DNA of 35,551 nt from an uncultured Collinsella sp. (GCA_959605475.1 CAUHFS010000024.1:1-35551); one strand, 5' to 3'; shown: positions 14,698 through 24,262, counted from the stretch's first letter. Notes: a model not told the origin generated them from the sequence alone. A program made the numbers and translations.

Positions 14698-15945
14698 ATG
14701 GCAGCATCCGACATGATGTCCGCCCTGATGGAGCTTTGCCAGGAGAAGCACATCGACCAGCTCTACCTGATCGACCGCCTTGAGCAGTCGCTCGCCAAGA
14801 GCTATGCCGAGATCCTGCATCTTGAGTGGGGCGCAAAGGTGACCATCGACCGCACCACCGGCAAGATCTACGTCTACCGCCTGGAGCCGATCGACGATTC
14901 CATGGACGAGGAGGGCAACTTCACCGAGTTCGAGGAGATCGACGTCACCCCCAAGAACACGAGCCGCATCGCTGCCCAGCACGCCAAGGCCGAGATCAAC
15001 GCCATCGTGCGCAACTCCGCCCGCGAGCAGATCTACGAGGAGTTCTCCGGCCGCATCGGTGATCTCATCAGCGGTACCGTGCTGCAGTCCACGCCCGACT
15101 TCACGATCGTCAAGATCCGCGAGGGCGTCGAGGCCGAGCTTCCGCACTTCGACCAGCGCCGTTACGAGAACGAGCGCAACGAGCGTCCGATGGGCGAGCG
15201 CTACCTGCACAACCAGCACATCAAGGCCGTGATCATCGACGTTCGCGACCCCAACTCCAACCTGCAGCCGGTTCGCGGCGAGCACAGCCGTCCGCCGATT
15301 GTCATCTCCCGTACCCACCCCGAGCTCATGCGTCGCCTGTTTGAGCAGGAGGTGCCCGAGATCTATGAGGGCACCGTCCAAATCAAGTCGATCGCCCGCG
15401 AGCCCGGCCAGCGCTCCAAGGTCGCCGTCCACTCGCTCGACGACCGTCTGGATCCCGTGGGCGCCTGCGTCGGCCCCAAGGGCAGCCGTGTTCGCGCTGT
15501 CGTGGGCGAGCTCCGCGGCGAGCGCGTCGACGTCATCCTTTGGGATGCCGATCCTGCCGTCTACGTCGCCAACGCCCTGTCGCCCGCTAAGGTCACCCGC
15601 GTCCTCATCGACGAGGAGAAGGCCTACGCCGGCGTCATCGTGCCCGACGACCAGCTGTCCCTGGCCATCGGCAAGGAGGGCCAGAACGCCCGCCTCGCTG
15701 CGCGCCTGACCGGCTGGCACATCGACATCAAGTCCGAGACGCTTGCCGCCGACATCCTCAAGAACGTTCCCGTTCACGAGGAGCCCGCCGCCGACCTGAT
15801 TGGTGACGAGGAGGACGAGGACGTCCGCCGCTGCGAGTATGTGTCCGAGGACGGCATCCAGTGCCGCAACCAGGCTCGTCCCGGCTCCCGTTTCTGCGGT
15901 GTCCACGACACCGACGCTTTCGATGATGCGGAGGACCTGATCTAG
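14698..15945 (+). CDS. nusA: Transcription factor NusA with extra C-terminal Cys3His tail
   Basis: RNA-polymerase-binding elongation, pausing and termination factor. Domains run in order: N-terminal polymerase-binding domain (1-125), S1 (about 127-205), KH1 (about 215-285) and KH2 (about 290-350), with GPKGSRVRAV and GKEGQNARLA as the two KH GxxG loops. After an acidic linker the protein ends with C379-x9-C389-x10-C400-x2-H403, which looks like a small zinc site and is not part of ordinary NusA; it resembles the short C/H-rich motif found in DUF5763-like proteins. The proteobacterial AR repeats are absent. It is coupled to rimP by a 1-base gap. No ylxR gene follows. The core call is firm; the tail's metal binding is inferred. 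Confidence 0.96.
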   Translation: MAASDMMSALMELCQEKHIDQLYLIDRLEQSLAKSYAEILHLEWGAKVTIDRTTGKIYVYRLEPIDDSMDEEGNFTEFEEIDVTPKNTSRIAAQHAKAEINAIVRNSAREQIYEEFSGRIGDLISGTVLQSTPDFTIVKIREGVEAELPHFDQRRYENERNERPMGERYLHNQHIKAVIIDVRDPNSNLQPVRGEHSRPPIVISRTHPELMRRLFEQEVPEIYEGTVQIKSIAREPGQRSKVAVHSLDDRLDPVGACVGPKGSRVRAVVGELRGERVDVILWDADPAVYVANALSPAKVTRVLIDEEKAYAGVIVPDDQLSLAIGKEGQNARLAARLTGWHIDIKSETLAADILKNVPVHEEPAADLIGDEEDEDVRRCEYVSEDGIQCRNQARPGSRFCGVHDTDAFDDAEDLI

Positions 15946-15953
15946 CGCGCGGT

Positions 15954-15976
15954 CGCGCCGGGCGGGTCCCGGCGCG
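15954..15976 (+). other. GC-rich hairpin between nusA and infB
   Basis: A perfect 9-bp GC stem (15954-15962 with 15968-15976) and a second 6-bp hairpin at 16001-16015 fill the 91-base gap. Neither has a T run. They may be processing or stability elements, or barriers before the infB ribosome site. Confidence 0.5.
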
Positions 15977-16036
15977 TCTCCCACGCTCGTTCAGTCTCTA
16001 GGCACCCAAGGTGCCAGAAAGGGTAGGTGAAGTCAT

Positions 16037-18751
16037 ATGGCAAAAGTCCGTGTGTCCACCCTGGCCAAAGAGTTCGGCATGACCTCCAAGGAACTGATGG
16101 GTCATCTCGCCGATATGAAGATTCCCGCTAAGTCCGCTTCCTCCACCTTGGAGGACGCCTATGTCGCTGTGGTCCGCAAGCAGCTCGCCTCGGTGATCGA
16201 GGCCCGCGCCCAGGAAGTCGAGGCCGCCAAGCAGGCCGAGGAGCAGGCAGCTGCCGCCGAGGAGGCCGCACGCGCCGCCGAGGCCGAGCGCGAGCGCATC
16301 GCGGCCGAGAAGGCACGCGAGGAGGAGCGCCGCCAGTTTGCCGCAGCTCAGGCTGCCGAGGAGGCTGCCCGCGCCGAGGCCGAGGCCAAGAAGAAGGCCG
16401 AGCAGGAGCGTCTTGCCCGCGAGAAGGAGGAGGCTGCCCGCGAGGCCCAGCGCCGCGCCGTTCCCGCTTCCGACTCCGGTTCGCGCTTCCGTTCGCTGCT
16501 CGACCAGATCGCCGCACAGGAGACCGTGCTCAAGGAGAAGAAGGACGCCGAGCAGAAGGCCAAGGCCGAGCGCGCTGCCGAGCGTGGCAACCGTCGTGGC
16601 GGCAACAACGACCGTCGCGGTGGCCGTCGTAACGATCGCAACGCCTCCGATAACAACTCCGAGCGCAACGCCTCCGAGAGCCGTCCCCACAGCCATCGCA
16701 CCAATGCCAGCAACAACGTCGCTGCCGGTATGGACTTCCCCAACCCCGACAAGCAGGGCAAGGGCAAGAAGCGCAAGGGCGGTCACAACAACGAAGAGGA
16801 CCACTACAGCCGCATGGCTCGCGAGGCCGAGGAGTACAGCCGCGAGAAGGTGCTCGAGGAGGCTCGTGCCGCCGTCGAGGAGGCCTCTCGCGAGTCCACT
16901 GGTCGCCGCAAAAAGCGCAAGGAGAAGCGCGAGCGCGAGGCCGCAAAGGCTCAGGAAGAGCGCAAGATTGAGGAGGCGCTGGCCCAGGGCGTGAACCCCG
17001 AGGACCTCGACGCCATCAAGGTCTCCCAGGGCGTTACCGTCCAGGAGCTCGCCGAGGCGCTCGACGTTCCGGCCAACGACATCATCAAGCGCCTGTTCCT
17101 GCTGGGTACGCCGCTTACCATGACGCAGTCCATGTCCGACGACCTTGTCGAGCTCGTTGCCGACGACTTGGGCCGTCAGATCAAGATCATCACCCCCGAG
17201 GAGGAGAACACCTTCTCGTTCTACGACGATCCCGCCGACCTTAAGCCGCGCGCCCCGGTCGTCACCGTCATGGGTCACGTCGACCACGGCAAGACGAGCC
17301 TGCTCGACGCCATCCGTCACACCGGCGTCGCTGCCGGCGAGGCGGGCGGCATTACGCAGGCCATCGGCGCTTCGCAGGTCATGATCAATGACCGCAAGAT
17401 CACCTTCATCGACACCCCCGGCCACGCCACCTTTACGGCCATGCGTGCCCGCGGCGCCAAGGTGACCGACATCGTCATTCTGATCGTGGCTGCCGACGAC
17501 GGCGTCATGCCCCAGACCATCGAGTCGATCAACCACGCCAAGGCCGCCGGTGTTCCCATCGTCGTCGCCGTCAACAAGATCGATAAGCCGGGTGCCAACC
17601 CCGACCGCGTGCGCCAGGAGCTCACCGAGTACGGCATCATCCCCGAGGAGTGGGGCGGACAGAACATGTTCGTCAACATCTCTGCCAAGCAGAAGATTGG
17701 TATCGACGACCTGCTCGAGACCGTCCTGCTCCAAGCCGACGTGCTCGAGCTCAAGGCCAACCCCGATACGTTCGCTTCGGGCAACGTCCTCGAGGCTAAG
17801 CTCGACAAGGGCCGCGGCTCGGTTGCCACGGTGCTCGTGACCCGCGGTACCCTGCACGTGGGCGATACGCTGGTCGCCGGCCTTACTTACGGCCGCGTCC
17901 GCGCCATGCTCGACCCCAAGGGCAACGCCGTCACCGAGGCCGGTCCCTCCGACGCCGTCGAGATTCTGGGCCTGCAGTCCGTCCCCAACGCCGGCGATGA
18001 GTTCCGCGTGTTCGAGGACGAGCGCGAGGCTCGCGCCCTGGCCGACGAGCGTTCGCTCAAGGCCCGCATCGAGGAGCAGAGCCGCGTGAAGCATGTGACG
18101 CTCGAGAACCTCTTCGAGACCATCGCCGACGCCGAGGTCAAGGAGCTCAACCTGATCATCAAGGCCGACGTCCAGGGTTCTATCGAGGCCCTTCAGGACT
18201 CCCTCGACAAGATGGACCAGTCCGAGGTGCGCATCAACACGATCCACTCCGCCGTTGGCGCCATCAACGAGACCGACGTTGTTCTGGCCGACGCCTCCAA
18301 CGCCATCATCATCGGCTTTGGCGTCCGTCCCGACGGCAAGGCCCGCTCCGCCGCCGAGCGCGAGGGCGTCGAGATCCGTTGCTACGACGTCATCTACAAG
18401 TGCCTCGAGGACCTCGACGCAGCCCGTATCGGCATGCTCAAGCCCACCGAGGTCGAGGTCTCCACGGGTACCGCGACCGTTCTGGACACCTTCAAGGTGC
18501 CCAAGGTCGGTATCGCCGCCGGTGTCCGCGTCGAAGAGGGCGAGATCGCCGCGACCGATTCCGTGCGCCTGGTGCGCGACGGCATCGTGGTCTTCAACGG
18601 TAAAATCGCCTCGATGCGCCATTACAAGGACGAGGCCAAGAGCCTCAAAAGCGGCTCCGAGGGCGGTATTGGCCTGGAGAACTTCCAGGACATCAAGCCT
18701 GGCGACACCATTGAGGGCTACCGCATCGACCAGGTTGCCCGTACCGAGTAG
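16037..18751 (+). CDS. infB: Translation initiation factor IF-2
   Basis: GTPase that brings initiator tRNA to the 30S subunit. The 904-residue protein starts with an IF2-N domain (VSTLAKEFGMTSKELMGHL), then a highly charged Ala/Glu/Arg-rich region (about 55-330) with basic Arg/Asn/Gly patches, a second IF2-N domain (about 330-385), and the G domain from about 405. GTPase motifs are GHVDHGKTS (413-421), DTPGH and NKID. Domains II, III and the C-terminal fMet-tRNA-binding domain follow. A GGGTAGG-type site lies 8-10 bases before the ATG. The long low-complexity region is normal for actinobacterial IF2. It sits between nusA and rbfA as usual. Confidence 0.97.
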   Translation: MAKVRVSTLAKEFGMTSKELMGHLADMKIPAKSASSTLEDAYVAVVRKQLASVIEARAQEVEAAKQAEEQAAAAEEAARAAEAERERIAAEKAREEERRQFAAAQAAEEAARAEAEAKKKAEQERLAREKEEAAREAQRRAVPASDSGSRFRSLLDQIAAQETVLKEKKDAEQKAKAERAAERGNRRGGNNDRRGGRRNDRNASDNNSERNASESRPHSHRTNASNNVAAGMDFPNPDKQGKGKKRKGGHNNEEDHYSRMAREAEEYSREKVLEEARAAVEEASRESTGRRKKRKEKREREAAKAQEERKIEEALAQGVNPEDLDAIKVSQGVTVQELAEALDVPANDIIKRLFLLGTPLTMTQSMSDDLVELVADDLGRQIKIITPEEENTFSFYDDPADLKPRAPVVTVMGHVDHGKTSLLDAIRHTGVAAGEAGGITQAIGASQVMINDRKITFIDTPGHATFTAMRARGAKVTDIVILIVAADDGVMPQTIESINHAKAAGVPIVVAVNKIDKPGANPDRVRQELTEYGIIPEEWGGQNMFVNISAKQKIGIDDLLETVLLQADVLELKANPDTFASGNVLEAKLDKGRGSVATVLVTRGTLHVGDTLVAGLTYGRVRAMLDPKGNAVTEAGPSDAVEILGLQSVPNAGDEFRVFEDEREARALADERSLKARIEEQSRVKHVTLENLFETIADAEVKELNLIIKADVQGSIEALQDSLDKMDQSEVRINTIHSAVGAINETDVVLADASNAIIIGFGVRPDGKARSAAEREGVEIRCYDVIYKCLEDLDAARIGMLKPTEVEVSTGTATVLDTFKVPKVGIAAGVRVEEGEIAATDSVRLVRDGIVVFNGKIASMRHYKDEAKSLKSGSEGGIGLENFQDIKPGDTIEGYRIDQVARTE

Positions 18752-18762
18752 GGGGTAGCGCT

Positions 18763-19173
18763 ATGAAGCAAACGCAGGCAACCCGCCGTTTGGGCGAGCA
18801 GCTTCGCGAGAAGCTCGGTTATATCCTGCTCTTTGAGGTTTCCGATCCGCGTCTCGACCTGGTCACCCTGACCGCGGTCGAGGTCGCGGTGGACCGTTCG
18901 TTCGCGCGTGTGTATGTGTCGTGCGACGCGAGCCGCTACGACGAAGTCATGGAGGCGCTCGCCAGCGCCAAGGGCCGCATCCGTAGCCTGCTGGCCCGCT
19001 CGCTCGATTGGCGCGTCACGCCCGAGCTCGATTTTCGCATCGATCGCTCGACCGATGAGGCCGAGCGCATCACGCGTGCGCTGGAAAACGTTCCCGCCAC
19101 GCTTGCGATCGAAAAGGACGAGGACGGCTATCCAATTGCGGATGCCGCCCAGGAGGCAGCTTTAGATGAGTAA
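18763..19173 (+). CDS. rbfA: Ribosome-binding factor A
   Basis: KH-fold factor for late 30S maturation and cold adaptation (136 residues). RLGEQLREKLGYILLFEV and SDPRLDLVTLTAVEVAVDRS match the family N terminus, and the kinked KH helices with RSLLARSLDWRVTPELDFRID follow, a typical RbfA block. A GGGGGTAG site precedes the ATG by a few bases. It starts 11 bases after infB and overlaps nrnA by 8 bases, so expression is coupled. A short acidic tail follows the family core. Confidence 0.95.
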   Translation: MKQTQATRRLGEQLREKLGYILLFEVSDPRLDLVTLTAVEVAVDRSFARVYVSCDASRYDEVMEALASAKGRIRSLLARSLDWRVTPELDFRIDRSTDEAERITRALENVPATLAIEKDEDGYPIADAAQEAALDE

Positions 19174-20209
19174 TTCCGCCGACCTCGCATCGTGCGAGTC
19201 TGCAGATATTCAGCGACGCATCCTTGAGCTCATCGAGGGTGCGTCCTCCATTGCGATTTCGGGACATACGTCTCCCGATGGCGACGCCCTGGGCTCCGTG
19301 CTGGGCCTGGGCCTCTCGCTTAGGAAGTTCTTTCCCAACAAGGACATTGCCCTGCTGCTGGCAGACGATGACCCGGTTCCGCGCATCTACCGCTTTATGG
19401 AGGGCGCCGACCGTCTGGTGCCTGCATCTGCGTATACCGGCAATCCGGACCTGTTCATCTCGGTGGACGTGCCGGTCGTCGAGCGTCTGAACAACTCAGC
19501 CGAGGTGCTCCGCCGCTCGTCGCATGTGGTGTGCTTCGATCACCATCCGGCGCGCGAGGAATTTGCCGAGCTGAGCCTGAGGTGCGTCGATGCCGCGGCC
19601 TGTGCCATGATCATCGACCGCTTTTTGGACAATTGTGGTATTGTGGCTCGCGATGGTGTCGCGACCTGCTTGCTGTGCGGCCTGGTGACCGATACCGGTC
19701 GTTTTCAGTATCAAAACGCCGATGCCGCCGCGTTCCATGCCGCCTCGCGCCTGGTCGCTCACGGTGCCGATCCGGCGCGCGTTGCGCTCGAGGTCTACCA
19801 GAGCATGCGCGTCGAGTTCCTGCATCTCAAGTCCATCGTTATGGGCCGCATCAAGACAGTGGCGCACGGTCGCGTGGCATATAGCTATGCGTATCAGAGC
19901 GACCTCGAGGCCTGCGGCGTCACTTCGGACGAGTGCGACGGCCTGGTCGATGTTGTGCGTTCGGTGATGGGTGTGGAGGTCTGCCTGTTCCTGAAGGGCA
20001 TTGAGGGCGATACCAAGGTACGCGGTAACCTGCGCTCCAAGGGCGACCTCAATGTTTCCGAGATCGCTGCTGCTTTTGGCGGTGGCGGACATCCCGCTGC
20101 CGCTGGTTTCTCTAACAACGGAACGATTCTCGAGACGCTCACCGCGGCACTCCCCATGCTGGCCGAGCTGGTAGGGGAGGATCCCGCTACGGTGACCGTC
20201 GAGCTCTAA
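19166..20209 (+). CDS. nrnA: DHH-family nanoRNase/pAp phosphatase NrnA
   Basis: DHH-DHHA1 phosphoesterase that degrades 2-5-mer RNA and, in many relatives, removes the 3' phosphate of pAp. Metal-binding motifs are visible: SGHTSPDGDALGS (about 31-43, the D-x-D element), SVDVP (about 96-100), CFDHHPA (about 120-126, the DHH signature) and LVTDTGRF (about 173-180). The DHHA1 domain ends in GGGGHPAAAGF. The 347 residues are close to the B. subtilis NrnA length. The ATG is inside the rbfA end with AGGAGG about 11 bases upstream. The rbfA-nrnA-truB-ribF order is typical for Gram-positive bacteria. Confidence 0.93.
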   Translation: MSNSADLASCESADIQRRILELIEGASSIAISGHTSPDGDALGSVLGLGLSLRKFFPNKDIALLLADDDPVPRIYRFMEGADRLVPASAYTGNPDLFISVDVPVVERLNNSAEVLRRSSHVVCFDHHPAREEFAELSLRCVDAAACAMIIDRFLDNCGIVARDGVATCLLCGLVTDTGRFQYQNADAAAFHAASRLVAHGADPARVALEVYQSMRVEFLHLKSIVMGRIKTVAHGRVAYSYAYQSDLEACGVTSDECDGLVDVVRSVMGVEVCLFLKGIEGDTKVRGNLRSKGDLNVSEIAAAFGGGGHPAAAGFSNNGTILETLTAALPMLAELVGEDPATVTVEL

Positions 20210-20224
20210 CATTTTGGATGGTAC

Positions 20225-21157
20225 ATGGCTCGTCGTACGCCTTCTCAACTTAATATGCTGCTCGCCGTCGATAAGCCGGTGGGCTGTACGTCCCACGATG
20301 TGGTATCGCAGTGCCGACGCGCCCTCCATGAGCGACGCGTCGGCCATGCCGGTACGCTCGACCCCATGGCCTCGGGTGTCATGGTGGTGGGCGTGGGCCA
20401 GGCGACCCGTCTGCTGGGCATGCTAACCCTCGATACCAAAAGTTATGTCGCCGACATTTCGTTTGGCGTCGAGACCAATACCGATGACGCGGAGGGCGAG
20501 GCCGTCCGCACGGTGCCCGTTGCCCCCGAGCTGCGCGATCTTGCTTACGCCCGTGAGCAGCTGGCCGCTATGCTTGGCCCGCAGATGCAGGTGCCGCCAG
20601 CGTTTTCGGCCATTTCGGTCAATGGCGTTCGCGCCTATAAGAGTGCTCGCGAGGGCAATGCGGTTGAGTTGCCCCCGCGTCCCGTCGAGGTCTATGCCGC
20701 CGACCTGATCGCCGTGGGCGGCGAGGGCGATACGTGCGTCTGGACCGTGGCGTTTTCGGTAAGCAAGGGCACCTACATTCGCGCGCTTGCTCGCGATCTG
20801 GGTCGCGCCTGCGATAGTGCTGCGCATATTTCCGCGCTGCGCCGTACGGCCTCCGGCGTGGTTTCCATTGGCGCCTGTCATACGGTCGAGGAGCTTTCTC
20901 CCGAGTCTGCGGCCGGCTTCGCCTTGGATCCCATCGCCGCCCTTGGTGCCACGCGTGTTGACTTGCCTGGCAATCTTGCCGATGACCTGCTCTGCGGCCG
21001 ACGCATTCCCGTTGAGCGTGCGCTTGCGGATTTCGATGCCTCGAAGGTGCCGTTTGCGTTGGTGCTCGATGGGGGACTCAAGGCGCTCGCCCGCATTGAG
21101 AGCGGCCGCTTTGTCATGGAGCACGTGTTTCCGCAGGCAATCGGCGGTGTTCGATGA
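20225..21157 (+). CDS. truB: tRNA pseudouridine(55) synthase
   Basis: Makes the universal pseudouridine at position 55 in the T loop of tRNAs. Motif I, with the catalytic Asp46, is in GHAGTLDPMASGVMVVG; motif II is the KSYVADISFGVETNTDD segment; motif III is FSVSKGTYIRALARDLG. The 310 residues include a C-terminal PUA-like region, shorter than in E. coli. The start follows nrnA by 15 bases and the stop overlaps the ribF start by 4 bases. No frameshift or loss is seen. Confidence 0.96.
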   Translation: MARRTPSQLNMLLAVDKPVGCTSHDVVSQCRRALHERRVGHAGTLDPMASGVMVVGVGQATRLLGMLTLDTKSYVADISFGVETNTDDAEGEAVRTVPVAPELRDLAYAREQLAAMLGPQMQVPPAFSAISVNGVRAYKSAREGNAVELPPRPVEVYAADLIAVGGEGDTCVWTVAFSVSKGTYIRALARDLGRACDSAAHISALRRTASGVVSIGACHTVEELSPESAAGFALDPIAALGATRVDLPGNLADDLLCGRRIPVERALADFDASKVPFALVLDGGLKALARIESGRFVMEHVFPQAIGGVR

Positions 21158-22161
21158 TGTTGTCCGCTCGCGAGCTCGCGCGTATCTTTTTCGCGGGCGA
21201 GCCGGACGAGGCTCACATCGTTACTGCCGATGCGTTTGATAAGTGTGAGCACCTGGGTGCTGCCTCGATCGCCATTGGCGTGTTCGATGGCGTGCACCGT
21301 GGACACCAGGAGCTCATTGCGGCGCTTGTCCGTGACGCCCGTGCCCATGGCTGTAAGGCGGTCGTGGTTACCTTTGATCCCGACCCGGACGTCGTGGTGA
21401 GCCCTTCGCCCGCTCAAAAATTGATGACGACGGCCGACCGTCTGCATGCCCTGGCTCAAACCGGGGTCGATGCGGTGGTGGCCGTTCCCTTTACGCCTGA
21501 GGTTGCGGCGCTTGACCATGTTGATTTTCTCTCGCTGGTGTCGCGTCTGGTCGACATTCGATCGATTCGCGTTGGCAGCGACTTTAGGCTGGGTCGTGGC
21601 GGTGCTTCTGGTGTTGCCGAGATGCGCGCCTGGGGTGCCGAGCGCGGCGTTGACGTATACGGGCACGACTTGCTTTGCGAGGGCGGTGAGGCCATTTGCG
21701 CCACCCGTATTCGTCATGAGCTGGGACAGGGCCATGTGGAGCTTGCTGCTGAGTTACTCGGCCGCCCGTATATGGTGCGCGGCGGTGTTATTCGCGGCCG
21801 TCACGAGGGTTCTGGCATGGGCTTTCCCACGGCAAACCTACATGTTCCCGACGGCATTCAGGTGCCTGCCGATGGCGTGTATGAGGGCCTGGTGCTGGTT
21901 AACGACATCGTGTGGCCCGCTGCCGTTAACGTCGGACTGCCGCCGACATATGCCGACGATGCGGCATCTGCGCATCTTGAGGCTAATTTAATTGGTTATA
22001 CGGGCGACCTGTACGGCGCTTCCGTTTCGCTGGCGTTTACGCGCTGGCTGCGTCCGTCGCGCGTGTTCGATTCGCTGGATGAGTTGATCGCGACCGTCGA
22101 GGGTAATATCGAAGATATTCGTCACAACTTGGGCGAGCAGGGGGTGAGTGTCCGTGATTAG
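21154..22161 (+). CDS. ribF: Bifunctional riboflavin kinase/FAD synthetase
   Basis: Converts riboflavin to FMN and then FAD in the cytosol. The N-terminal FMN adenylyltransferase domain has AIGVFDGVHRGHQEL (about 45-59, the nucleotidyltransferase H-x-G-H type site). The C-terminal flavokinase domain has GRHEGSGMGFPTANLH and a PAAVNVGLPPTY loop. At 335 residues it is slightly longer than E. coli RibF; the N terminus begins some 40 residues before the first strand, in a stretch resembling the start MLSARELARIFFAGEP. It overlaps truB by 4 bases and dnaG by 8 bases. The usual neighbour rpsO does not follow; dnaG does. Confidence 0.94.
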   Translation: MMLSARELARIFFAGEPDEAHIVTADAFDKCEHLGAASIAIGVFDGVHRGHQELIAALVRDARAHGCKAVVVTFDPDPDVVVSPSPAQKLMTTADRLHALAQTGVDAVVAVPFTPEVAALDHVDFLSLVSRLVDIRSIRVGSDFRLGRGGASGVAEMRAWGAERGVDVYGHDLLCEGGEAICATRIRHELGQGHVELAAELLGRPYMVRGGVIRGRHEGSGMGFPTANLHVPDGIQVPADGVYEGLVLVNDIVWPAAVNVGLPPTYADDAASAHLEANLIGYTGDLYGASVSLAFTRWLRPSRVFDSLDELIATVEGNIEDIRHNLGEQGVSVRD

Positions 22162-24262
22162 TGATGAGGAAAAAGACCAGGTACGCGCTGCGTCCGACTT
22201 AGTCGCCATCGTGCAGGAAACGGTTGAGCTCAAGCCCCGCGGTCATGAGTTTTGGGGTTGCTGCCCTTTTCATGGCGAAAAGACTCCGTCCTTCCACATT
22301 ATTCCCGCCACGCAGGTGTGGCATTGCTTTGGCTGCGGCGAGGGTGGCGACGTCTTCACCTATATCATGAAGCGCGAGAACCTGAGCTTTCCCGAGTCAA
22401 TCCGTTATTTGGCCGATCGCGCGGGTATTGAGCTGCACGACACAGGAGACCGCCGCGAGCGCGGTACCAAGCGTGCCCGCATCTACGATCTGTGCGCCGA
22501 GACCGCCCAGTTCTATCACACCATGCTTATGCGCGGTAAGGACGGCCGTCCGCGCGAGTACTTTGCCAGCCGCGGCATGGGTGGCGACGTCTGCCGCCGC
22601 TACTGCCTGGGCTTTGCGCCTGGCCGCAACGCGCTGGTGTCGCACCTGTCCCAGGCGGGTTTTACCCCGCAGGAGATGATCGATGCCAACGTTGCCGTGA
22701 GCCGCGGGCGCGGGCAGCTTGCCGACCGCTTCTACGACCGCGTGATGTTCCCCATCTTTGACGAGCAGGGTCACAACATTGCCTTTGGTGGTCGCATCAT
22801 GGGTGACGGCCAACCCAAGTACCTCAATACCGCCGAGACGAGCGTGTTTCATAAAAAGCGAAACCTCTACGGCTTTAATTGGGCCAAGGAGTTTATCGTC
22901 GCGCAGGATACCGCCATCGTGGTGGAGGGCTATACCGACTGCATCGCCTGTTGGGAGGCGGGGATTAAAAACGTTGTCGCCACGCTGGGCACCGCGCTCA
23001 CGGAGCATCACGTCAAGACGCTCACCCGCTTTGCTAAGCGCATCGTGTATATGTTTGACGGCGATGCCGCCGGTCAAAAGGCCGCTCGCCGTGCGATTCA
23101 GTTTATCGAGCAGGATTCTATGGACCTGCGCTGCGTGGTGCTGCCCGACGGTAACGATCCCATGGAGTTCATCACGGCGCACGGCGGAGGGGAGCTGCAG
23201 AAACGCATTGACGCCGCCGAGCCGCTCATGGACTTCGTGTACCGTTCGCTGCAGGAGTCGAGCGACATCTCCACGCCGGGCGGTCGCGCCAAGGCGCTGG
23301 AGGATGCGCTGACGCTTATCTATCCGCTGCGCGATAGCTATATGATCGACACATACTTTATCCAGATTGCCGATCTGTTGGGTTTGGATCTGGAGACAGT
23401 GCGTGCGAGCTCGGGCCGTGTGTTTCGCGATGTCGCCAAGCGCGAGGATGCGGAACGACGTCGTGAGCAGAACTATGAGCGCCAGCGGGCACAGGCTGAG
23501 CGCTCTGGTAGCTCGGGCGGTCGGACGTCTGGTTCGCAGGGGGCATCTCGCGGTGCTTGGGCATCGGGCGCGACGCCGCCGGTGTCCGCGCCGGTCGAAG
23601 AAGAGCCGTATGACTACGTCCCGCTCGATGCCTACGGCGCCGCGCCCGTGGAGGTCGTCGACGACCTGCCGCCGATCGACGCGCCTGATGGTATGGGCGC
23701 TGTACCTGTGACTGATGGTTCGGGTGCTCCGGCTGCGGCGGCGCCGATGGTTCTTACTGATCTTGAGCGTAAGTCCTTGGCAGGGGAGCGTGAGCTGCTG
23801 ACCATGCTCACGAGCTACCCCGACCTGTTCCGCACGTATGCCGACCGCATCTGCTCTATCGAGTGGGTTGACCCACGTCACGAGTCCATCGCATGGGCCG
23901 TTCTGGCAACGCCGCCGGGAACCGATCCTGCAGCCTGCATGGATGCGGCGCGTTCGGTGTGTCCCGAGGCGGCAACGCTTGTGAGTGCCGGGCGCATCTC
24001 GGCGACGAGCAAGCACCCCACCGAGACGAACATCGTGTTTATGCTCGATACGCTCGAGCTCTACACCATCAAGCGCCGCATGCGTGCCGCACAGGCCAAG
24101 CTGCGCCAGGACCGTTCGCTCGACGATGAGGCCCGTCGCGCGCTGACCGTGCAGGCCGCGCAGGATTCGCAGCGTCAACGCGAGCTGCAAAAGTCGATCG
24201 GCGGCGTGGCGGACCCGTTCCGTTTGATCGGCCTGGAGGCCGCGGGCACCGAACAAACCTAG
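22154..24262 (+). CDS. dnaG: DNA primase
   Basis: Makes RNA primers for chromosome replication with DnaB. The zinc-binding domain contains CCPFHGEKTPSFHI and WHCFGCGEGGDVF (about 36-72). The RNA polymerase core holds the TOPRIM motifs VVEGYTDCI and MFDGDAAGQKAARRA. After a glycine/serine- and acid-rich linker of about 130 residues (about 430-545) comes a C-terminal helicase-interaction domain. GTG 22154 is preferred because AGGGGG lies 9 bases upstream; GTG 22148 would be only 3 bases from it. 702 residues is long for the family, largely because of the linker. It is the last gene of the operon. Confidence 0.95.
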   Translation: MISDEEKDQVRAASDLVAIVQETVELKPRGHEFWGCCPFHGEKTPSFHIIPATQVWHCFGCGEGGDVFTYIMKRENLSFPESIRYLADRAGIELHDTGDRRERGTKRARIYDLCAETAQFYHTMLMRGKDGRPREYFASRGMGGDVCRRYCLGFAPGRNALVSHLSQAGFTPQEMIDANVAVSRGRGQLADRFYDRVMFPIFDEQGHNIAFGGRIMGDGQPKYLNTAETSVFHKKRNLYGFNWAKEFIVAQDTAIVVEGYTDCIACWEAGIKNVVATLGTALTEHHVKTLTRFAKRIVYMFDGDAAGQKAARRAIQFIEQDSMDLRCVVLPDGNDPMEFITAHGGGELQKRIDAAEPLMDFVYRSLQESSDISTPGGRAKALEDALTLIYPLRDSYMIDTYFIQIADLLGLDLETVRASSGRVFRDVAKREDAERRREQNYERQRAQAERSGSSGGRTSGSQGASRGAWASGATPPVSAPVEEEPYDYVPLDAYGAAPVEVVDDLPPIDAPDGMGAVPVTDGSGAPAAAAPMVLTDLERKSLAGERELLTMLTSYPDLFRTYADRICSIEWVDPRHESIAWAVLATPPGTDPAACMDAARSVCPEAATLVSAGRISATSKHPTETNIVFMLDTLELYTIKRRMRAAQAKLRQDRSLDDEARRALTVQAAQDSQRQRELQKSIGGVADPFRLIGLEAAGTEQT

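Noticed and set aside
16100..16950. Repeats or CRISPR-like pattern in infB
   Set aside because: The repeats are GAG/GCC/CGC codons of the charged Ala/Glu/Arg linker of IF2, not regular repeat-spacer units.
15998..18622. 874-codon open frame on the - strand over infB
   Set aside because: It mirrors infB codon for codon in GC-rich sequence, gives a low-complexity Leu/Gly/Val/Asp-rich protein with no recognisable motif, and has no start context. The same applies to the long - strand frames at 6295-7947, 9483-11144, 11329-13095 and 14671-15984.
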